Shown here piece after piece: positions 30,295 through 37,586 of a stretch of 45,583 nucleotides of DNA (positions within the stretch are counted from its first letter, which is position 1; each line of letters opens with the position of its first letter). Below the pieces are notes generated by a model that did no database searches, was not told the origin of the DNA, and saw nothing but the letters and a program-made list of their open reading frames with translations. Both the position numbers and the translations under genes were made by a program. Source of the DNA: a virus. The stretch is from positions 1-45,583 of the IMG/VR virus record IMGVR_UViG_3300028802_000025. One strand, written 5' to 3'.

Positions 30295-30443
30295 TGCCCG
30301 CCGTCTTCCTGCCCTGGTGTGAGTCCTGCGGCATGCACGGCTGCCGCCCTCGCCCCGTGGTGGAGACGCCTGTTCCACCGCCACTGACCCCGGTGCGGCG
30401 GCCTGACACCCTGCCGTACCGGACCGGCCCGGGGCGTACGTGA
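30294..30443 (+). CDS. Small Cys/Pro-rich protein
   Basis: A possible 49-aa protein with ATG 30294 sharing a base with the preceding TGA. It has CESCGMHGC, a metal-site-like cluster, then a Pro-rich tail. The stop falls in the loop of a strong hairpin. The coupling supports translation, but the low complexity leaves doubt. Confidence 0.4.
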   Translation: MPAVFLPWCESCGMHGCRPRPVVETPVPPPLTPVRRPDTLPYRTGPGRT

Positions 30444-30466
30444 CCCCCAGCACGACGCCCCGGGCC
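30426..30466 (+). terminator. Perfect 12-bp hairpin in the early operon
   Basis: GGCCCGGGGCGT (30426-30437) pairs exactly with ACGCCCCGGGCC (30455-30466). The 17-base loop contains the stop of the upstream small gene. No T-run, but hairpins of this kind can stop transcription in actinobacteria. Confidence 0.65.
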
Positions 30467-30503
30467 ACCTACCTCGCAACCTCTGATCGAAGGACATATA
30501 GCC

Positions 30504-31103
30504 ATGACCGACACCCTGCTCGACTACGACCCGAACGACTCCGGCGAGATCTCGCGCCCCGTCGGCGAGAAGCTGACCGTCATCCTCCGCCGCGACACGA
30601 CCGGCGAGACCACGCAGAACCTGGGCCAGTACTTCCGGCCCGACGTCCCCTTCGACGCCATCCCGCGCCGCATCGTCGACCTCGACGACACGGTCACCTT
30701 CCACAGCCCGATGAACGTGGCTACCGGCCTCACCGGGCCGCAGATCCCGCCGACTCCGGACCCGGTGCCGCCGCCCCCGCCGCCGCAGCCGAAGTACAAC
30801 ATGGCTGACGCGCAGCCGATCGCCCCGCTTGAGCGGGTGGCCGGCGCAGCCGAGACCGCGCGGCTGTCGCTGCTGGGCACCGTGGCCGGGCTGGACGGTG
30901 ACCTTCGGCCGGACGGCTACGTCGGACGCCACCGTGACCCGCTGGACCGGTACGCGGTCCAGGGTGAGGCCGCGTGGGGTCGGCTGGTCGAGGCTGCGAA
31001 GCCGGGCGGGGAGCCGCGTCGCTTGCGTGTGCAGGTGGGTGTGGGCGCGTTCATCGCGTTCGCGGCTGCCGTGTCCGTGGTCGTGCTGGCGGTGTTCTGG
31101 TGA
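30504..31103 (+). CDS. Protein with proline linker and C-terminal membrane anchor
   Basis: A 199-aa protein; GAAGGA lies ahead of ATG 30504. Residues 1-80 form a beta-type domain (EKLTVILRRDTTGETTQ), 82-98 a Pro-rich linker (PPTPDPVPPPPPPQP), 105-165 a helical region, and 177-199 a single membrane helix (VGAFIAFAAAVSVVVLAVFW). The charged residues before the helix suggest an N-in tail anchor. Same layout as the protein at 28571. A membrane-localised partner complex is possible. Confidence 0.68.
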   Translation: MTDTLLDYDPNDSGEISRPVGEKLTVILRRDTTGETTQNLGQYFRPDVPFDAIPRRIVDLDDTVTFHSPMNVATGLTGPQIPPTPDPVPPPPPPQPKYNMADAQPIAPLERVAGAAETARLSLLGTVAGLDGDLRPDGYVGRHRDPLDRYAVQGEAAWGRLVEAAKPGGEPRRLRVQVGVGAFIAFAAAVSVVVLAVFW

Positions 31104-31447
31104 CCGCGCCGAACGCCGAGTTGGCGTACGCAGTACTGGACCGGATCGACGCCGACCCGGAGAGCTGGGACCAGACCATCTGGAGCTGCAACACGACGGC
31201 CTGCTTCGCCGGGCATGCCGTGCAGCTCTCCGGCGGGATCCTCGACTACGAGCTGGTCGTCGAGGGGCCCGGCGATCTGGGCGGCCGATCTGTTGAGGAG
31301 GCCGCCTACCGCGTGCTCGGTATCAGCGCGGACGCGTCGTGGCTCCATGACGGCAACGATTGGCTGTTCGCGCAGGACAACGACCGCGAGGACCTCGGCC
31401 GTCTGGTCGCCGAGATCTTCGGCCCGCGCCCGGAGGCTGCGTCGTGA
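31100..31447 (+). CDS. Conserved actinobacterial-type hypothetical protein
   Basis: A 115-aa protein, GTG 31100. The N-terminal signature LDRIDADPESWDQTIWSC-TTACFAGHAVQLSGG is a familiar conserved block in actinobacterial and actinophage proteins of unknown function, with two Cys and a His. The rest is helical (SVEEAAYRVLGISADASWL; REDLGRLVAEIFG). Probably a small all-helical domain. Its stop overlaps the next GTG. Confidence 0.72.
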   Translation: MTAPNAELAYAVLDRIDADPESWDQTIWSCNTTACFAGHAVQLSGGILDYELVVEGPGDLGGRSVEEAAYRVLGISADASWLHDGNDWLFAQDNDREDLGRLVAEIFGPRPEAAS

Positions 31448-31707
31448 CCACCGAGACGCGCCTGCTGCGCTACGGCCTCTACGCCGTCATCACCGCCGCC
31501 GAGGAGCTGGTCTACGGCGCGGGCGATGAGCCCGACATCTACGGCACCGTCCGCCGCCGTGGCCCGCTGTCCGTCGACTGGGAGATCACCGCCGGGCCGA
31601 CCGGGGAGCCGCTGGCGTGGGGCCGGACGTGGACGCGGGGCGGCGCGTGGGTTGCGGCGTCCGCCGCCGCGCACCGGCCGGGGCTCACGAAGGCGGTGAC
31701 CCGGTGA
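31444..31707 (+). CDS. Hypothetical protein
   Basis: An 87-aa protein, GTG 31444, coupled on both sides. A helix (LLRYGLYAVITAAEELVYG) is followed by beta strands (SVDWEITAGPTGEPLAWGRTW in part) and a Trp/Ala-rich end. Nothing identifies its role. Confidence 0.6.
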   Translation: MTTETRLLRYGLYAVITAAEELVYGAGDEPDIYGTVRRRGPLSVDWEITAGPTGEPLAWGRTWTRGGAWVAASAAAHRPGLTKAVTR

Positions 31708-31961
31708 TCACCATGGTCAAGCACGCCGGCGACCACGACGTCATCGCCCACCAGCTCGACCCCGCCGAGCGCCACGCCGCCGCGGAGTTCATCGGCGACT
31801 ACCTCGTCCCGAAGCTCGCTGCGGGATGGGGGAAGGCCACCGACGCCGAGCTGGTCTACGAGATCCGGCGGCTCGCCGCTCAGCCCGAGTCCGAGCTGAC
31901 GACGCTGCTGCTGAACCTCGTCACCGATGAGCAGGTTCGGCGCGAGGTGGTGGCGTCGTGA
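31704..31961 (+). CDS. Hypothetical helical protein
   Basis: An 85-aa protein, GTG 31704; a nearby ATG at 31713 is an alternative start. It is helical and acidic (HAAAEFIGDYLVPKLAAGWG; AELVYEIRRLAAQPESELTTLLLNL in part). Coupled to the next gene. No family recognised. Confidence 0.6.
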   Translation: MITMVKHAGDHDVIAHQLDPAERHAAAEFIGDYLVPKLAAGWGKATDAELVYEIRRLAAQPESELTTLLLNLVTDEQVRREVVAS

Positions 31962-32371
31962 ACCGGGCGCCGAAAACTTACTGGGCCGCCGCGGCCGTGT
32001 GGGTCGTCGTCGGCGGCGTCGTCGGACTGGCAGGCGGATGGGCAGTCAAGCCCGCCCCCGCCGCCGGCCAGTTCGAGCAGCCCGCCCCGACCGCGATCGC
32101 CGAGCGCGCCTTCCCCGGCGTGCGGATCAACTGGGTCGGGTCCGGCACGTTCCAGGTCCCGAACCAGGTGCCCCCGGGCTCGTACATCGTCGCGGCGGGC
32201 AGCACCAGCACGTTCGGCTGCTCGTGGATCCGGCTGAAGGCCGACGACGACAAGCCGAAGTCGGTGATCGACTCCGGGACCGTGAACCGTGGCGGCTTCG
32301 ACCGGTTCACGGTCGGCTCCGGTGACCGGCTGCTGAAGCTGCTGGGCGACTGCACGTGGGCGAGGTTGTGA
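31958..32371 (+). CDS. Small exported or membrane-anchored protein
   Basis: A 137-aa protein, GTG 31958. Residues 8-31 form a membrane helix or uncleaved signal (AAAAVWVVVGGVVGLAGGWAV). The rest is a small extracellular beta domain with two Cys (TFGCSWIRL; LLGDCTWARL), likely disulphide-bonded, and a GSGTFQVPNQVPPGSYIVAAG strand pair. This resembles actinobacterial exported domains. Its role in an early operon is unclear; an effect on the host envelope or superinfection is possible. Confidence 0.68.
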   Translation: MNRAPKTYWAAAAVWVVVGGVVGLAGGWAVKPAPAAGQFEQPAPTAIAERAFPGVRINWVGSGTFQVPNQVPPGSYIVAAGSTSTFGCSWIRLKADDDKPKSVIDSGTVNRGGFDRFTVGSGDRLLKLLGDCTWARL

Positions 32372-33267
32372 TGGCTGAGTTCGCGTTCGCCAAGGCCACC
32401 AAGAAGGCCGCCAAAGGCCGCATCGCCCTCGACGGGCCGTCCGGCTCCGGCAAGACCTACACGGCGCTCACCATCGCCGGAGTGCTCGGCGACCGGATCG
32501 CGGTCATCGACACCGAACACGGCAGCGCCAGCAAGTACGCCGACCTGTTCACCTTCGACACCCTCCACCTGCACCGCTACAGCCCCCAGATCCTCATCGA
32601 CGCCCTCAAGGCCGCCGGGGACGCCGGGTACGACGTCGTCGTCGTCGACTCGCTCAGCCACTTCTGGATGGGCACCGACGGCATGCTCGAACAGGTCGAC
32701 AAGGCCGCCAAACGCGCCGGTGGGCACGGCATGTCCGGCTGGAAAGAGATGCGCCCGGTCGAGCGGCAGATGGTCGAAGCGCTGCTCGCCTACCCCGGGC
32801 ACGTGATCTGCACGCTGCGGGTCAAGACGGACTGGGTCGAGGGCGAGAACGCCCGCGGCAAGCGCCAGATGATGAAGGTCGGCACCAAGGCCGAGCAGCG
32901 CGAGGGCCTCGAGTACGAGTTCGACATCGTCGCGTCGATGGACCTGAACAACGAGCTGACCGTCGGCAAGTCCCGCTGCCCGGCTCTGTCCGGCGAGATC
33001 GTCGACCGGCCCGGGGTGGCGTTCGCCGAGACGTTCAAGGCGTGGCTCGACGCGGGCGAGACCGCCGGGCCGTCCACCTATGACCGGCTCAACGACACGA
33101 TCCTCGACGCCGGCGACAAGGCCGCTCTGACCGCCGCGTGGAGGGACATCGCGCTGGCCCGCAAGACCGGGCAGGTGTCCGACATGCAGGGCGAGGCGCT
33201 GGCCATGGCGTGGAAGGAACGCCGCGACGAGGTCGCGCCTGCCGACCCCCAAGGAGAGCAATCGTGA
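32371..33267 (+). CDS. Sak4-like RecA-type ATPase / single-strand annealing recombinase
   Basis: A 298-aa protein from ATG 32371 (TGATG overlap). Walker A is GPSGSGKT at 22-29 and Walker B VVVVDSLSHFW at about 90-100; DRIAVIDTEHGSASKYAD follows the first strand as in Sak4-type phage ATPases. Further on, EMRPVERQMVEALLAYPGHVICTLRVKTDW in part is characteristic of this group. It promotes strand annealing or exchange in phage recombination and repair. The C-terminal 60 residues are helical. Confidence 0.85.
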   Translation: MAEFAFAKATKKAAKGRIALDGPSGSGKTYTALTIAGVLGDRIAVIDTEHGSASKYADLFTFDTLHLHRYSPQILIDALKAAGDAGYDVVVVDSLSHFWMGTDGMLEQVDKAAKRAGGHGMSGWKEMRPVERQMVEALLAYPGHVICTLRVKTDWVEGENARGKRQMMKVGTKAEQREGLEYEFDIVASMDLNNELTVGKSRCPALSGEIVDRPGVAFAETFKAWLDAGETAGPSTYDRLNDTILDAGDKAALTAAWRDIALARKTGQVSDMQGEALAMAWKERRDEVAPADPQGEQS

Positions 33268-33761
33268 ACCGCCTGGAAGCAACCCAGCAGGTCCTGAAGC
33301 TCGAGGCCGCCGCCGCCCAGCTGCGCGAACGCGCCAAGGCAGTCCGCCTGCAACTCGACGCCGACGCCCGACACGAGTTCGAGGAGCAGGGCGCCGCGCC
33401 GACGTGGCGGCTCGCCGACCTCGGCACCTGGTCGCTGCCGGTGTCGAAGGAGGCCCCGTACGTCGCCGACCCGACCGCGCTGGCCGAGTGGGTGAAGGGT
33501 CGGTATCCGTCCGAGATCCGCGAGGTGGTCAACCCGGCGTTCCAGACGGCGCTGCTGTCCCGGCTCACGCCGCTCGGCGAGGTCGTGATGGACCCGGCGA
33601 ACGGTGAGGTTGTGCCCGGTCTCGGCGTACGCCCGGGCGGGCTGCCGCAGTCGCTGCGGTTCAAGCCGAACTCGGACGCCATGGCCGTGGCCGACCAGGT
33701 GGGCGCCAAGCTGGCCGGCCAGATCCTCGACGGCCTCGGGATCGGCGGTGAGGCGTCATGA
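33264..33761 (+). CDS. Recombination-associated protein next to the Sak4-like ATPase
   Basis: A 165-aa protein, GTG 33264, coupled to the ATPase. N-terminus is a coiled coil (VLKLEAAAAQLRERAKAVRLQL in part), then a compact region (WRLADLGTWSLPVSKEAPYVADPTALAEWV in part) and a C-terminal helix (DQVGAKLAGQILDGLG). Proteins of this form commonly accompany Sak4-like genes in actinophages. Perhaps a DNA-binding partner; no nuclease motif is visible. Confidence 0.68.
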   Translation: MNRLEATQQVLKLEAAAAQLRERAKAVRLQLDADARHEFEEQGAAPTWRLADLGTWSLPVSKEAPYVADPTALAEWVKGRYPSEIREVVNPAFQTALLSRLTPLGEVVMDPANGEVVPGLGVRPGGLPQSLRFKPNSDAMAVADQVGAKLAGQILDGLGIGGEAS

Positions 33762-33949
33762 CTCAGCGGCCCCTCATTTTCGATCACTCCTGGCGCCCGC
33801 CGATGGGTAACGGTGGTGGCTCGATGGTCCGCGACTGGCCCCCGTACTACGAGCGGCCGTGCGAGTACATGAACTGCCGCCGCCCCCGGTCGGATCACCG
33901 CTGGTCCGTCAGCCGCAAGCACAAGCCGGCCAAGGCGGTGACCGCATGA
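33758..33949 (+). CDS. Small Cys/His protein
   Basis: A 63-aa protein, ATG 33758 (ATGA overlap). It has one CEYMNC pair and SDHRWSVSRKHKP, so a partial zinc-ribbon is possible. Basic C-terminus. Function unknown; coupling and conserved style support it as real. Confidence 0.58.
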   Translation: MTQRPLIFDHSWRPPMGNGGGSMVRDWPPYYERPCEYMNCRRPRSDHRWSVSRKHKPAKAVTA

Positions 33950-34110
33950 CCGTCGACTGGGCCGCCTACCAGAAATGCTCGCAGGTCTGCGGCGCTGAGT
34001 TGGGCAAGCCGTGCCTGGCCCTGTCCGGTTTCGTCGTCGAGGGCAACGTGACCATCGCCGTCGAGGCCGAGGAACCGCACAGCCCGCGCGAGCTGAGGGC
34101 GGGCCGATGA
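33946..34110 (+). CDS. Small zinc-knuckle protein
   Basis: A 54-aa protein, ATG 33946. The pattern CSQVCGAELGKPCLALSG matches a phage zinc-knuckle module (three Cys) often found in short early proteins. The remainder is a short acidic tail. It overlaps the next gene by four bases. Confidence 0.62.
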   Translation: MTVDWAAYQKCSQVCGAELGKPCLALSGFVVEGNVTIAVEAEEPHSPRELRAGR

Positions 34111-34478
34111 CCGCCTCGATCAACGCACTCCAAATCCGGCGCGTGCTCGGACGCTCGAACTGGTCGACGCCTGTCTCGTTCGGGCCCGACGGCTGGCGGA
34201 CGCAGCGGCTCGACGGCGCTGCCTCGATCATCGTCACCGCCGCCGACCACGAGGGAGACGAATGGGTGCACGCCTCGATCGCCCGGACCCGCTCGATGCC
34301 GGACTACGACGACCTGAAGCTCCTGCACCTCGCCGTCTTCGGTGACGGTTGGGCCTATCAGGTGTTCGCGCCACCGTCGGACCACGTGAACATCCACGAG
34401 TACGCGTTGCATCTCTTTGGCCGCCTCGACGGCAAGCCCGCCCTGCCGGACTTCACCGACGGAACGGGGTCGATCTGA
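34107..34478 (+). CDS. Conserved actinophage hypothetical protein
   Basis: A 123-aa protein, ATG 34107. The block HASIARTRSMPDYDDLKLLH followed by AVFGDGWAYQVFAPPSDHVN and HEYALHLFGRLDG is a well-conserved signature in actinophage early regions, of unknown function. The many aromatic and His residues suggest a folded ligand- or nucleotide-binding domain. Coupled by TGATG to the next gene. Confidence 0.75.
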   Translation: MTASINALQIRRVLGRSNWSTPVSFGPDGWRTQRLDGAASIIVTAADHEGDEWVHASIARTRSMPDYDDLKLLHLAVFGDGWAYQVFAPPSDHVNIHEYALHLFGRLDGKPALPDFTDGTGSI

Positions 34479-34771
34479 TGCCTCGCCTGACCGCCGCCGA
34501 CATCGACTGGCAGACGCCGCCCGCCGAGCCGCGCATGTCCTCCCGCGTCTGGCGCAACCTCGACCGTCAGGTCCTCGCCGAGCTGCGCGCGATCGACCGT
34601 GACCTGTCCGCGTGGGCCGGTCACGAGCCGAAGGCCGAGGGCGTGGACTACCTGCTCGACGCGCGCCTGTACATCCGCCCGCCGGACGCGATGGATACCT
34701 GGCCGGCGAAGAAGCCACGCCGCACGCGCCGTGTCGACTCGATCATCGACAACTATTGGGAGAACCCGTAA
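34478..34771 (+). CDS. Hypothetical basic protein
   Basis: A 97-aa protein, ATG 34478. Helical middle (SRVWRNLDRQVLAELRAIDRDLSAW in part), then a basic KKPRRTRRVDSIIDNYW end that could contact nucleic acid. The stop shares a base with the next ATG. No family recognised. Confidence 0.62.
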   Translation: MPRLTAADIDWQTPPAEPRMSSRVWRNLDRQVLAELRAIDRDLSAWAGHEPKAEGVDYLLDARLYIRPPDAMDTWPAKKPRRTRRVDSIIDNYWENP

Positions 34772-35040
34772 TGGCCACCGCCATGTTCCTGATCTGGTCC
34801 AACGAGCACGCCATGTGGTGGCGGGCCAACCAGCGCGGCTACACGCAATACATCGAGGAGGCGGGCCGCTACGAACGCGCCGAGGCCGAGGGCATCGTCA
34901 GCCGGGCATCGTGCGGCGGGCGACTGGCCACGCGTCGTGAAGATCCGTTCACCGGCGGGATCAATCTGTGCCTGCCTGAGGTGATGGTGTCCGCGCCGGA
35001 GGAGATCCCGGACCTTCTGCAATGGGAGGTCAGCCCGTGA
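34771..35040 (+). CDS. Conserved actinophage hypothetical protein
   Basis: An 89-aa protein, ATG 34771. The opening LIWSNEHAMWWRANQRGYTQ-YIEEAGRY is a recognisable conserved pattern in actinophage early proteins, function unknown. The end contains EVMVSAPEEIP. Overlaps the following GTG by four bases. Confidence 0.7.
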   Translation: MATAMFLIWSNEHAMWWRANQRGYTQYIEEAGRYERAEAEGIVSRASCGGRLATRREDPFTGGINLCLPEVMVSAPEEIPDLLQWEVSP

Positions 35041-35114
35041 GCGCCGGACAGGTGGTCCTGCTGCCGGTGCTGTGCGTCGTCACGATCGCCCTGTTCACGG
35101 GGAACAAGTCGTGA
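35037..35114 (+). CDS. Tiny membrane peptide
   Basis: A possible 25-aa peptide, GTG 35037 to TGA 35112-35114, overlapping both neighbours by four bases. It is almost all one hydrophobic helix (VVLLPVLCVVTIALF). Coupling at both ends argues for translation; the length leaves doubt. Confidence 0.5.
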   Translation: MSAGQVVLLPVLCVVTIALFTGNKS

Positions 35115-35317
35115 CCGACGAGACCAAGACAATCACCTTTGACCTCGACTACCAGGGCCTGCGCTACAGCAGCCGCAAGGCCGTGTTCGGCCGGACCGAA
35201 TCGGGGCTGCTGATGAGCCTCTCGGGTCCGATGGTCGAGCTGACGGCCGAGGAGGCCGAGCACCTGGGCGTCAGTCTCATCGCGGGTGCCGAGGCGCTGC
35301 GGCGAGGTGTGCGATGA
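35111..35317 (+). CDS. Hypothetical protein
   Basis: A 68-aa protein, GTG 35111. Beta strands (KTITFDLDYQGLRYSSRKAVFG) then a helix (LTAEEAEHLGVSLIAGAEALR). A small ligand-binding-like fold is possible. No family recognised; coupled to the next gene. Confidence 0.62.
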   Translation: MTDETKTITFDLDYQGLRYSSRKAVFGRTESGLLMSLSGPMVELTAEEAEHLGVSLIAGAEALRRGVR

Positions 35318-35607
35318 GCGACCCGTCGACCGAGACCTGGCGGGAGACCATCGGCATGTCCACCTCGGCCCAGCTACGGCAGACCCAGCGGGACCTCGCC
35401 GCGTCGCAGGCCGACCTGAGCCGGATGCAAGCCGACCGCGACGCCGTATCGGCCATCGCCGACATGCTCCGCGCCGAGCTCACCGACGCCCAGAAGCCGT
35501 GCGCCTGGCGGGACCTCGCCGTCGACGCCATGCGTGAACGGGACCTGAGCCGCGCCCAGCTCGACGACGCCATCGCCGAGTTCCGCGCCGAGAAAGAGAA
35601 GTCATGA
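35314..35607 (+). CDS. Coiled-coil protein
   Basis: A 97-aa protein, ATG 35314. Long charged helices with a heptad-like pattern (QLRQTQRDLAASQADLSRMQ; RAQLDDAIAEFRAEKEK) predict a coiled coil. One Cys. Probably an oligomerising accessory protein; role unknown. Confidence 0.65.
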   Translation: MSDPSTETWRETIGMSTSAQLRQTQRDLAASQADLSRMQADRDAVSAIADMLRAELTDAQKPCAWRDLAVDAMRERDLSRAQLDDAIAEFRAEKEKS

Positions 35608-36221
35608 CCCCCGAGAACACCACCGCCCGCCCGGCAGACCTCCACCTGCTCGGCCTCCTCAGCGAGGGCAACGACGGCTACATCGGCGGCATGGAGGCGG
35701 CCGGGCAACGCGAGCTGGTCGCCTCTACCTCGCTGCCGACCCAGCTGTCCTCCGGGACCGACGAGGACTTCGTGAAGCTCGGCTTCATCTTCGGCGAACC
35801 CGACTCGCGCGACCCGCTGTTCCGGCCCGCCACGCTGCCGGAGGGATGGCGCAAGGAGGGCTCCGACCACAACATGTGGTCCTACGTCGTCGACCAGCTC
35901 GGCCGCCGACGGGTCGCCATCTTCTACAAGGCCGCCTACTACGACCGGCGCGCCGACATGCGGCTGGAGAACGTCTACGGCTACGCCAGCACGCTCGCCT
36001 ACGAGGCGTCGGCTTTGCCGGTCTACGACGACGCCTGGTGCACGCGGGAGGCCTTCGCCGAGCAGCTGGCCGCCATCCGGGCCGATCTCGTCCAGCGCAT
36101 CGAGCAGGCGAGGGAGATGGCCGCCTCCCGCAGCGACGACTACTGGCCGCGCCGGGCCAGCAAGCTGAAGGACGATCTGGCGAAGCATGACGCTTGGGCG
36201 GCGAAGGTGGCCGAGGCCTGA
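35604..36221 (+). CDS. Conserved actinophage hypothetical protein
   Basis: A 205-aa protein, ATG 35604. A helix near the start (LHLLGLLSEGNDGYIGGMEAAGQRELV in part), then RPATLPEGWRKEGSDHNMWS and the strand RRRVAIFYKAAYYDRRADMR form a block often seen in actinophage early proteins. The C-terminal third is helical. Function unknown. It overlaps the next gene by one base. Confidence 0.72.
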   Translation: MTPENTTARPADLHLLGLLSEGNDGYIGGMEAAGQRELVASTSLPTQLSSGTDEDFVKLGFIFGEPDSRDPLFRPATLPEGWRKEGSDHNMWSYVVDQLGRRRVAIFYKAAYYDRRADMRLENVYGYASTLAYEASALPVYDDAWCTREAFAEQLAAIRADLVQRIEQAREMAASRSDDYWPRRASKLKDDLAKHDAWAAKVAEA

Positions 36222-36400
36222 TGGCCACCTGCTTCGTCTGCCCGCCCGGCGACCAGGACATCCCCGACGTCGAGATGCTCGACCACCTGCGCGTCATCCA
36301 CCCCGACGTCTACGGCGACGGCCCCGAGCGCTGGTGCGACGGCCGGATCGTCGTCCACGACACCACGCTCGAGCCCGGCGACTTCGGCGGTGAGCGGTGA
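36221..36400 (+). CDS. C2H2-like zinc finger protein
   Basis: A 59-aa protein; ATG 36221 shares a base with the preceding TGA. CFVC, followed by MLDHLRVIHPD, gives a Cys-Cys-His-His finger at residues 4-27. The tail is acidic (CDGRIVVHDTTLEPGDFGG). A nucleic-acid contact is likely. Confidence 0.68.
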   Translation: MATCFVCPPGDQDIPDVEMLDHLRVIHPDVYGDGPERWCDGRIVVHDTTLEPGDFGGER

Positions 36401-36711
36401 GCAGCAGCATGCAGACCCAGATCGACCGTGGCTACCTGGCGCCCGAGACCCGGGCCGCCGCTATCCGCTACATCACCCGCACCGGCAACGCCGACGTCCT
36501 CGAAGCCCTCGGCCTGGTCGCCGACCCGGTCGCTGCCGAACGCACCGCGGCGAAGGCCCGGGCGATGTTCAACGGCCACAACCTGCCCCCGCTGGAGCCG
36601 GGCCGGTGCCCGGTCTGCGACCACCGGCTGGCGTCGCACGGCGGCTGCAACCGGCGGAAAGCCTGCCGTAAGGCCACCCACGAGCGGGTCGTCGCCGGAG
36701 GTGCCGGGTGA
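36397..36711 (+). CDS. Zinc-site protein
   Basis: A 104-aa protein, GTG 36397. N-terminal helices (AAIRYITRTGNADVLEALGLVADP in part), then RCPVCDHRLASHGGCNRRKACRK near 70-92, a Cys/His cluster probably binding zinc. Basic C-terminus. Unknown role. Confidence 0.65.
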   Translation: MSSSMQTQIDRGYLAPETRAAAIRYITRTGNADVLEALGLVADPVAAERTAAKARAMFNGHNLPPLEPGRCPVCDHRLASHGGCNRRKACRKATHERVVAGGAG

Positions 36712-36896
36712 CGCGGGTCGAGGTGTGGCACATCGTCGACGACACCGTCCGCGTCGACAAGCTCGAGACGGACGGCGAGGTCAACGCGAAGATCCACGCG
36801 GACGGGCGCGGCTACGTCAAGACACCGGGCACGGAGCGGCTGTACCGGCGGGTGGAGTTCGTCAGCATCGACGACGAGCCGGGAGGTGCCCGGTGA
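36708..36896 (+). CDS. Hypothetical protein
   Basis: A 62-aa protein, GTG 36708, coupled at both ends. Beta-rich with basic and acidic patches (EVWHIVDDTVRVDKLETDG; RLYRRVEFVSIDDEP). Possibly an OB-like or Ig-like small fold. No family recognised. Confidence 0.6.
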   Translation: MTRVEVWHIVDDTVRVDKLETDGEVNAKIHADGRGYVKTPGTERLYRRVEFVSIDDEPGGAR

Positions 36897-37174
36897 TCGA
36901 GCCGACCGACGAGATCCAGCGCGCCTATGCCGAGGCCTGGTTCCGGGCCATCGGGATGGACGAGCCTGACGTCGAGCAGATGGTGGCCGCTGAGCTGCGT
37001 GACCCGATGCCCTGGCGACTCGCGGCGCTTCGGGCTGTCCTCGCCATCGTCGAGCGGGACTACGCGGCCCGCCACCCGTGCGAAGACCGCTTCTGGGTGG
37101 GCAAGGTCTGCACGAAGCCTCACGGGCACACGCCTCCGCACGACTGGACCAACTCCCCGGATGGCCCATCGTGA
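36893..37174 (+). CDS. Hypothetical protein
   Basis: A 93-aa protein, GTG 36893. Helical first part (IQRAYAEAWFRAIGMDEPDVEQMVAAEL in part) followed by HPCEDRFWVGKVCTKPHGHTPPHDW, a Cys/His cluster that may bind metal. Coupled to the next gene. Unknown role. Confidence 0.62.
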   Translation: MIEPTDEIQRAYAEAWFRAIGMDEPDVEQMVAAELRDPMPWRLAALRAVLAIVERDYAARHPCEDRFWVGKVCTKPHGHTPPHDWTNSPDGPS

Positions 37175-37362
37175 AGCCCGCCCACCGTGTCTGCGGCGGC
37201 ATCTTCACCCCCGACCCGGACCTGCCACCCGACCACCAGGGCCGCCGTACGTGCCGCTGCGGGCTGGTCGGTGAGGCAGGCGACGCCCACCACCCCGAGA
37301 CCGGACCGGCCGGGCTGGACGTGCAGCAGCTACGGGCCGGCGAGACCGGAGGCGAGGCGTGA
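37171..37362 (+). CDS. Small Cys/His protein
   Basis: A 63-aa protein, GTG 37171. Three Cys in VCGG and RTCRCGL, with HH near residue 40. Pro/Gly-rich. Probably a zinc-binding small protein; role unknown. Confidence 0.57.
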   Translation: MKPAHRVCGGIFTPDPDLPPDHQGRRTCRCGLVGEAGDAHHPETGPAGLDVQQLRAGETGGEA

Positions 37363-37586
37363 CCATCTGCGCGACCTGCGGCGACCCGATCGTCAAGACC
37401 GGCGTGACCCAGTCCGGGCTCGCCACCTGGGATCACGACGGCGAGCCCGCGGAGCATCCAGCCACGCCTCAGCCGACATGCCCGGCCTGCCGTTCCACTG
37501 ACTACCGGATGCGCCCAGAAGCCTGGGGCGATAGCTGGGACTGCGGCACGTGCGGCCACCACGAGTTCGTATCGCTGGGGGACTGA
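37359..37586 (+). CDS. Double zinc-ribbon protein
   Basis: A 75-aa protein, GTG 37359. CATCGDP near the N-terminus, then CPACRSTDYRMRPEAWGDSW and CGTCGHHEF make at least one complete four-Cys ribbon (CxxC-CxxC, about 40-67). Likely a nucleic-acid or protein-binding ribbon. Ends in a TGATG overlap with the methyltransferase gene. Confidence 0.7.
   Translation: MTICATCGDPIVKTGVTQSGLATWDHDGEPAEHPATPQPTCPACRSTDYRMRPEAWGDSWDCGTCGHHEFVSLGD

Noticed and set aside
31978-33282. Minus-strand 434-codon frame opposite the recombinase
   Set aside because: Overlaps four well-supported plus-strand genes and shows no recognisable domain.
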